25,469 nucleotides of DNA from an uncultured Peptococcaceae bacterium (lineage in GTDB: Bacteria; Bacillota; Peptococcia; Peptococcales; Peptococcaceae), in contig CAJUDO010000037.1 of NCBI GenBank assembly GCA_910585405.1, positions 1 through 25,469 of the forward strand, given 5' to 3'. The notes beneath the pieces were generated by a model, which had not been told where the DNA came from, did not search any database, and worked only from the letters and a program-made list of their open reading frames with translations. The position numbers were made by a program, and so were the translations under genes. Below, piece after piece: positions 22,191 to 25,469 of the stretch (its first letter is position 1; every line of letters begins with the position of its first letter).

Positions 22191-23254
22191 GTCAACAAAT
22201 TTTTGCGCCTCGCGTAGCTCGAAGTCTATTTTCTCTCAGGCGTTATCTGATATTTTTCCTATTTATTGCTTTCGTAGTCAGCGCGTGTTTCTTATTATTT
22301 TTGCGTACGATGCACTTTGAAAGCACTAATCTAGCCAGAAGTGCCTTGCTGACTTTGGGTAATGTGATACTTCTCAGCTTTGCCTGTTCTGTATTTGACG
22401 GCATTCGGCATAAGAAAACGGTAGAGGAACCAGTGCGGCGTATTCTGCAAGCTACACATCAGCTCACGCAAGGAGACTTTTCAGCGCGGATTCAACCTTT
22501 GCATGAATCGGGCGAGATGAACGAGTTGGACTTGATTATTCACGATTTTAATAAAATGGCGGAGGAATTGTCGGGGTTGGAAACCTTGCGGACAGATTTT
22601 GTAGCCAATGTGTCTCATGAGCTAAAGACGCCGTTGGCTGTGATGCAAAATTATGCTGTTATGCTGCAGGCGCCGAATTTGCCTGAGGTGCAGCGCATGG
22701 AATATGCACGTGCAGTGGCGGATGGCTCGCGCAGACTGTCGGAGCTGATTACAAATATTCTTCGGCTTAACAAGCTGGAAAACCAAAATATCTATCCTGA
22801 TGCAAAATCCTACAATTTGGGGGAACAGCTGCGAGAATGTATATTAGCGCAGGAGTCTATGTGGGAACGCAAAAATATACAGATGGAAATTGATATTGAT
22901 GATGTGATTGTGGAGGCTGACAGGGAATTATTATCCTTGGTGTGGAATAATTTGCTCTCCAATGCGATAAAGTTTACCGATGAAGGCGGCCGGATTACTG
23001 TAAAAGCGAAAGAAGAAAAGGAATGGATGATGGTGAGTGTGGCGGATACAGGTTGCGGTATGAATGCGGAAACTGGTCGGCATATATTTGAGAAATTTTA
23101 TCAAGGGGACGGCTCTCATGGCACGCAGGGCAATGGTTTGGGATTGGCGCTAGTGAAACGGGCTATTGAGATTACCGGTGGCGAAATTTCTGTGCAGAGT
23201 GCTTTGGGCGTGGGTAGCACATTTGTGGTACGCTTGCCTAAGACTCGTGATTAA
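22187..23254 (+). CDS. Sensor histidine kinase (HAMP, HisKA, HATPase)
   Basis: A 355-residue membrane kinase, partner of the regulator just upstream. Two membrane helices (about 20-39 and 52-70) are separated by only a dozen residues, so there is almost no outside sensor domain. A HAMP linker follows (about 75-130), then the dimerisation domain with the phospho-acceptor His144 in VANVSHELKTPLAVMQ, and the ATPase domain with the N box NNLLSNAIKFTDEGG, the G1 box VADTGCGM and the G2 box GNGLGLALVKRAIEITGG. The near-absent extracellular loop suggests sensing within the membrane, or through a partner protein. The signal is unknown. Confidence 0.93.
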   Translation: MSQQIFAPRVARSLFSLRRYLIFFLFIAFVVSACFLLFLRTMHFESTNLARSALLTLGNVILLSFACSVFDGIRHKKTVEEPVRRILQATHQLTQGDFSARIQPLHESGEMNELDLIIHDFNKMAEELSGLETLRTDFVANVSHELKTPLAVMQNYAVMLQAPNLPEVQRMEYARAVADGSRRLSELITNILRLNKLENQNIYPDAKSYNLGEQLRECILAQESMWERKNIQMEIDIDDVIVEADRELLSLVWNNLLSNAIKFTDEGGRITVKAKEEKEWMMVSVADTGCGMNAETGRHIFEKFYQGDGSHGTQGNGLGLALVKRAIEITGGEISVQSALGVGSTFVVRLPKTRD

Positions 23255-23298
23255 ATCTGATGGAAATTGAATTTCTATCAGGCAGGAGGCTAGAGTTT

Positions 23299-23694
23299 AT
23301 GGAGAAGGAACAACAGGAGAATACATTTTTCTATACCTATTCAGCGAAACAACAGACGGAGATACAGGCAATCCGGCAAAAATATTTATCAGCAGCATCA
23401 TCTGACGAGGGCGTGGAACGGTTACGAAAATTGGATAAGGGGGCAAGGCTGCCTGGTGTATTGGCAGCAATTTTTTTGGGACTGTTTGGTGTTTTACTTT
23501 TTGCTGTAGGTCTTCACAGTGTCGTTGGAGCAAGCAGCAATGGACAGTTTGTGTTGGGAGTTTTTCTTGGCGTGCTGGGTCTGGCATGTATGTCCGGCGC
23601 GCCGTTGCTGGAGAAGTTTATTACGAAGCGGCAGCGAAAAAAACTGGCACCTGAAATTTTAAAATTGAGCGATGAATTATTGAAATGTCGATAA
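23299..23694 (+). CDS. Conserved small membrane protein of unknown function
   Basis: A 131-residue protein with a cytoplasmic N-terminal part opening FFYTYSAKQQTEIQAIRQKY, two membrane helices (about 54-77 and 84-106) and a basic tail (ITKRQRKKLAPEILKLSDELLK). I recognise this layout from an unnamed family widespread in Clostridia and relatives, with the F-x-Y-T-Y-S-A-x-Q-Q start. Function unknown. The ATG at 23299 has AGGAGG nine bases upstream; an earlier ATG at 23260 lacks one. It follows the kinase gene by 44 bases and could be part of the same transcript. Confidence 0.75.
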   Translation: MEKEQQENTFFYTYSAKQQTEIQAIRQKYLSAASSDEGVERLRKLDKGARLPGVLAAIFLGLFGVLLFAVGLHSVVGASSNGQFVLGVFLGVLGLACMSGAPLLEKFITKRQRKKLAPEILKLSDELLKCR

Positions 23695-23704
23695 TTAAAA
23701 AAGT

Positions 23705-23775
23705 GAATACAAACAGAGCGAAAATATTTCCCGGGAAATTATTTTCTAGGAAATATTTTCGCTCTGTTTGTATTC
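23705..23775. repeat. 27-bp perfect inverted repeat holding a Noc-type site
   Basis: The arms 23705-23731 and 23749-23775 are exact reverse complements over 27 bp, with a 17-base loop. No T-run follows, so it is not a standard terminator, though it lies 10 bases after a stop codon. ATTTCCCGGGAAAT (23726-23739), a perfect 14-bp palindrome spanning the end of the left arm and the loop, equals the core of the B. subtilis Noc-binding site. A degenerate copy follows at 23741-23754. Confidence 0.8.
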
Positions 23776-24065
23776 CCGAGAAAATCCATATAAAAGTTAA
23801 AAAAGGAGACTGAGGTGTATCTACAGAATCAGGAGTGATAATCGGAAGTGATTTAGATCAATAACATTGGCTTGACAGGGGCATATCGAAGGCGGTTACT
23901 TCTTATTCTGGTTTATGGGGAAGTGATGGGGAATGCTTGAGTGTTGTTTGGCGGCGTCAGAGAATGGGTACCTAAACAAGTTATTGCAGAGGGAAAAAGG
24001 AATAAAAATAACAAGTCGTGTAGAAAGTGATGTGTTATAATAAAAGATAAAGGAGTTGTGTGCCT
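23776..24065 (+). other. Non-coding stretch with possible gene remnants
   Basis: No intact gene. Short protein-like readings occur in different frames (for example ESGVIIGSDLDQ ending at a stop near 23862, then NIGLTGAYRRRLLLILVYGEV in the same direction), which may be the remains of a small gene broken by stops. I do not recognise a family. TATAAT at 24036-24041 is a possible -10 box for the next gene but lacks a clear -35. Confidence 0.3.
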
Positions 24066-24494
24066 ATGGGTTGTGATGAAACAGAGAATAAGCTTGTACC
24101 ATTGATAGAAGTGCAGAATCCCTTTGAATTGGAAATGCTTCAGGATTTGCTGCACCAGGAAAATATTTTCACTGTAATACTGGAAAATGGAAGCATTGGA
24201 AATTATATGAAAATCACTATGGGACATTCGGTATTGGGTGAAACACTTTACGTACGGCAAAGAGATTATTTTAGATCACGGGAGCTCTTACAGGCTTTGC
24301 AGCAAAATGGCGAAGAAGCAATTTACGATGCACAGTCCCAGGCTTTCAGCGATGCAGATGCTTTTGAACAATATGAAGAAATACAGAGTGCAGCGAATTC
24401 CCACGGCAAACAGGATAAATCGATGGAATTTATTTTTCTTTTATTGATAATCATAATTCTAATTGTGTTGAAAGGGTTAAATATTTTCACGTGA
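24066..24494 (+). CDS. DUF2007-like protein with C-terminal membrane anchor
   Basis: A 142-residue protein. The first 70 residues (LVPLIEVQNPFELEMLQDLLHQENIFTV...) resemble the DUF2007 domain, a small ferredoxin-like fold sometimes called a signal-transducing protein. An acidic linker follows, and a single C-terminal membrane helix (about 118-137, FIFLLLIIIILIVL) would anchor it in the inner membrane. Function unknown. AAAGGAG stands ten bases before the ATG at 24066; a GTG at 24060 is also possible. Its last codons overlap a parS-like palindrome, and the hydrolase gene follows 14 bases later, so the two are probably cotranscribed. Confidence 0.7.
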   Translation: MGCDETENKLVPLIEVQNPFELEMLQDLLHQENIFTVILENGSIGNYMKITMGHSVLGETLYVRQRDYFRSRELLQALQQNGEEAIYDAQSQAFSDADAFEQYEEIQSAANSHGKQDKSMEFIFLLLIIIILIVLKGLNIFT

Positions 24495-24498
24495 AATG
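24483..24498. promoter_or_regulatory. Degenerate parS-like palindrome
   Basis: TTTCACGTGAAA (24485-24496) is the perfect 12-bp core of parS. The outer two bases on each side differ (12/16 overall). It lies at the junction of the DUF2007-like gene and the hydrolase gene, and the core supplies the last codons of the former. Confidence 0.45.
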
Positions 24499-24508
24499 GG
24501 GGAGCAGC

Positions 24509-25333
24509 ATGAGGATTCTGTCGTTAGTGGAAGACTGGACGGCACGTGATGATTTGAAAAGGACGCATGGCATGTGTTTGTATATTCAGACTGCACAGCA
24601 CAAAATTTTATTTGATGTAGGTCCTGATGATACTTTCATGCAGAATGCCGAAGCGTGTGGGATAGATTTGAAAGCGGTGGATACACTCATACTTTCCCAT
24701 GGGCACAAGGATCATGGAGGCGGGTTGGGCATATTTTTACAATTGAATCATACAGCGAAGATTTATGCACGTCCTGAAGCGTTCACCCCTCATTATTGTA
24801 AAATGTTGAATGTACCGTTCTTTTGTGGTTTGGATTCCAAATATCAGAATAAAAAACAAATTGTCTATACAGATAGTCGATATATTATAGACAGAAGTTT
24901 GATTCTTTTTTCAGATATAGAAGGGAATCGCTGCATTCCAACACTGAACCATTCCCTGCAAAAGAAGCAAGGAAAACAACGTGTTGCAGATGATTTTGTT
25001 CATGAGCAGAATTTAGTTATTTTGGAGAATGGCAAGGTCGTAGTGATTGGGGGGTGTGCCCATCGTGGTATTGTAAATATAATTGAACAAGCATATTTTT
25101 TGAGCGGAAAACCAGTAGATGTAGTGGTGGCAGGTTTTCATCTTACGGATCCTATTTCGAAAAAGACAGAAAATAATGCTTTTTTAGATAGGTTGGCATA
25201 TAATCTGAAGAAACATTCTTGTCTCTATTATACTTGTCACTGTACAGGTCACGCTATCTTTGAATATTTGCAGCGTCAAGTGGGAGAGAATTTGCGATAC
25301 TTGGCATTAGGTGATGAGATTATAATTGAATAA
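24509..25333 (+). CDS. Metallo-beta-lactamase-fold hydrolase (COG1237-like)
   Basis: A 274-residue cytoplasmic enzyme of the metallo-beta-lactamase superfamily. The metal-binding motif SHGHKDHGGG gives His64, His66, Asp68 and His69; further ligands are likely His185 in GGCAHRGIVNI and His248 in CHCTGHAIF, with His211 in VVAGFHLTDP. The GGCAHRGIVN and CHCTG signatures point to the COG1237 group, whose archaeal member has been linked to a dihydropterin-ribofuranosyl-aminobenzene phosphate step; in bacteria the substrate is unclear. The ATG at 24509 has GGGGGAG about five bases upstream. A GTG at 24491 within the parS-like core is a poorer choice. Confidence 0.85.
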   Translation: MRILSLVEDWTARDDLKRTHGMCLYIQTAQHKILFDVGPDDTFMQNAEACGIDLKAVDTLILSHGHKDHGGGLGIFLQLNHTAKIYARPEAFTPHYCKMLNVPFFCGLDSKYQNKKQIVYTDSRYIIDRSLILFSDIEGNRCIPTLNHSLQKKQGKQRVADDFVHEQNLVILENGKVVVIGGCAHRGIVNIIEQAYFLSGKPVDVVVAGFHLTDPISKKTENNAFLDRLAYNLKKHSCLYYTCHCTGHAIFEYLQRQVGENLRYLALGDEIIIE

Positions 25334-25348
25334 AATATTCTCAAAAAG

Positions 25349-25432
25349 TTGCAAATGTTTCACGTGAAACAATTATGAGAAGAGAACGGAAGAAAAGAGA
25401 AGAGAAAAGAATTGCAAATGTTTCACGTGAAA
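25349..25432. repeat. 21-bp direct repeat around two parS sites
   Basis: A 21-base sequence (TTGCAAATG followed by TTTCACGTGAAA) occurs exactly at 25349-25369 and 25412-25432, with a period of 63 bp (six helical turns). The DNA between is purine-rich (AGAAGAGAACGGAAGAAAAG). Confidence 0.9.
25356..25371. promoter_or_regulatory. parS site, perfect match
   Basis: TGTTTCACGTGAAACA is identical to the consensus 16-bp ParB (Spo0J) binding site. It lies in the short gap after the hydrolase gene. Confidence 0.92.
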
Positions 25433-25434
25433 TA
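25419..25434. promoter_or_regulatory. parS site, one mismatch
   Basis: TGTTTCACGTGAAATA differs from the consensus only at the fifteenth base. It is 63 bp from the perfect site, in the same flanking context. Confidence 0.85.
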
Positions 25435-25469
25435 CAAAGGAGCCTAGGCGCCGCCAGCAAAAACAGAAA

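Noticed and set aside
23705..23775. Calling the 27-bp inverted repeat an ordinary terminator
   Set aside because: No T-run follows the right arm, and the arm length and internal Noc-type palindrome are unusual for a terminator.
1..25469. CRISPR arrays, tRNA or rRNA genes, transposases
   Set aside because: No direct-repeat array, cloverleaf, rRNA-like stretch or transposase-like protein was seen on either strand.

Overview
The window looks like a chromosomal segment of an anaerobic, moderately low-GC Bacillota (Firmicutes). The evidence is a Clostridium/Lactobacillales-style type II fatty-acid synthesis (FAS) operon under a FabT-like MarR regulator, an FMN-type enoyl-ACP reductase (FabK) in place of FabI, strong AGGAGG ribosome binding sites and frequent GTG/TTG starts. 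A Negativicutes-like gut anaerobe is my best guess, but the sequence does not settle it. Several perfect or near-perfect parS sites (TGTTTCACGTGAAACA type), an exact core Noc-binding site and a DnaA-box cluster suggest that the right-hand part lies in the origin-proximal part of the chromosome.

Layout. 1-1590: an SLC13-like membrane transporter and its terminator. 1698-12505: one long operon read left to right, marR(fabT-like)-fabH-acpP-fabK-fabD-fabG-[FabX-like flavoprotein]-fabF-accB-fabZ-accC-accD-accA. It starts from a near-ideal sigma-A promoter with two 18-bp operator repeats on it and ends at a hairpin terminator. 12508-14657: an ECF-like sigma factor with an overlapping DUF4367-type anti-sigma gene, then about 500 bases of decayed coding-like sequence and a tiny hydrophobic ORF. 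14814-15643: two small membrane proteins. 15704-17029 (minus): BrnQ amino-acid carrier. 17348-18244: DMT-superfamily exporter. 18245-18639: DnaA boxes, AT-rich DNA, a terminator-like element and a MerR-type promoter. 18640-19443: MerR/GyrI-like regulator. 19473-19907 (minus): internally deleted TDT transporter. 20156-20770 (minus): membrane protein of unknown function. 21024-21323: protein built of 11-residue repeats. 21519-23254: two-component system. 23299-23694: conserved small membrane protein. 24066-25333: DUF2007-like protein and a metallo-beta-lactamase-fold hydrolase, followed by two parS sites.

How the genes work together. The operon covers nearly all of fatty-acid initiation and elongation: acetyl-CoA carboxylase (AccABCD), malonyl transfer (FabD), ACP, initiation (FabH), elongation (FabF), reduction (FabG, FabK) and dehydration (FabZ). 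Its most interesting member is a second FMN TIM-barrel protein between fabG and fabF. It has a C-terminal four-cysteine motif like that of Helicobacter FabX, the [4Fe-4S] flavoprotein that introduces the cis double bond in unsaturated fatty acids. No fabA or fabM is present in the cluster, so I propose that this protein is the unsaturated-fatty-acid branch enzyme. This is inference.
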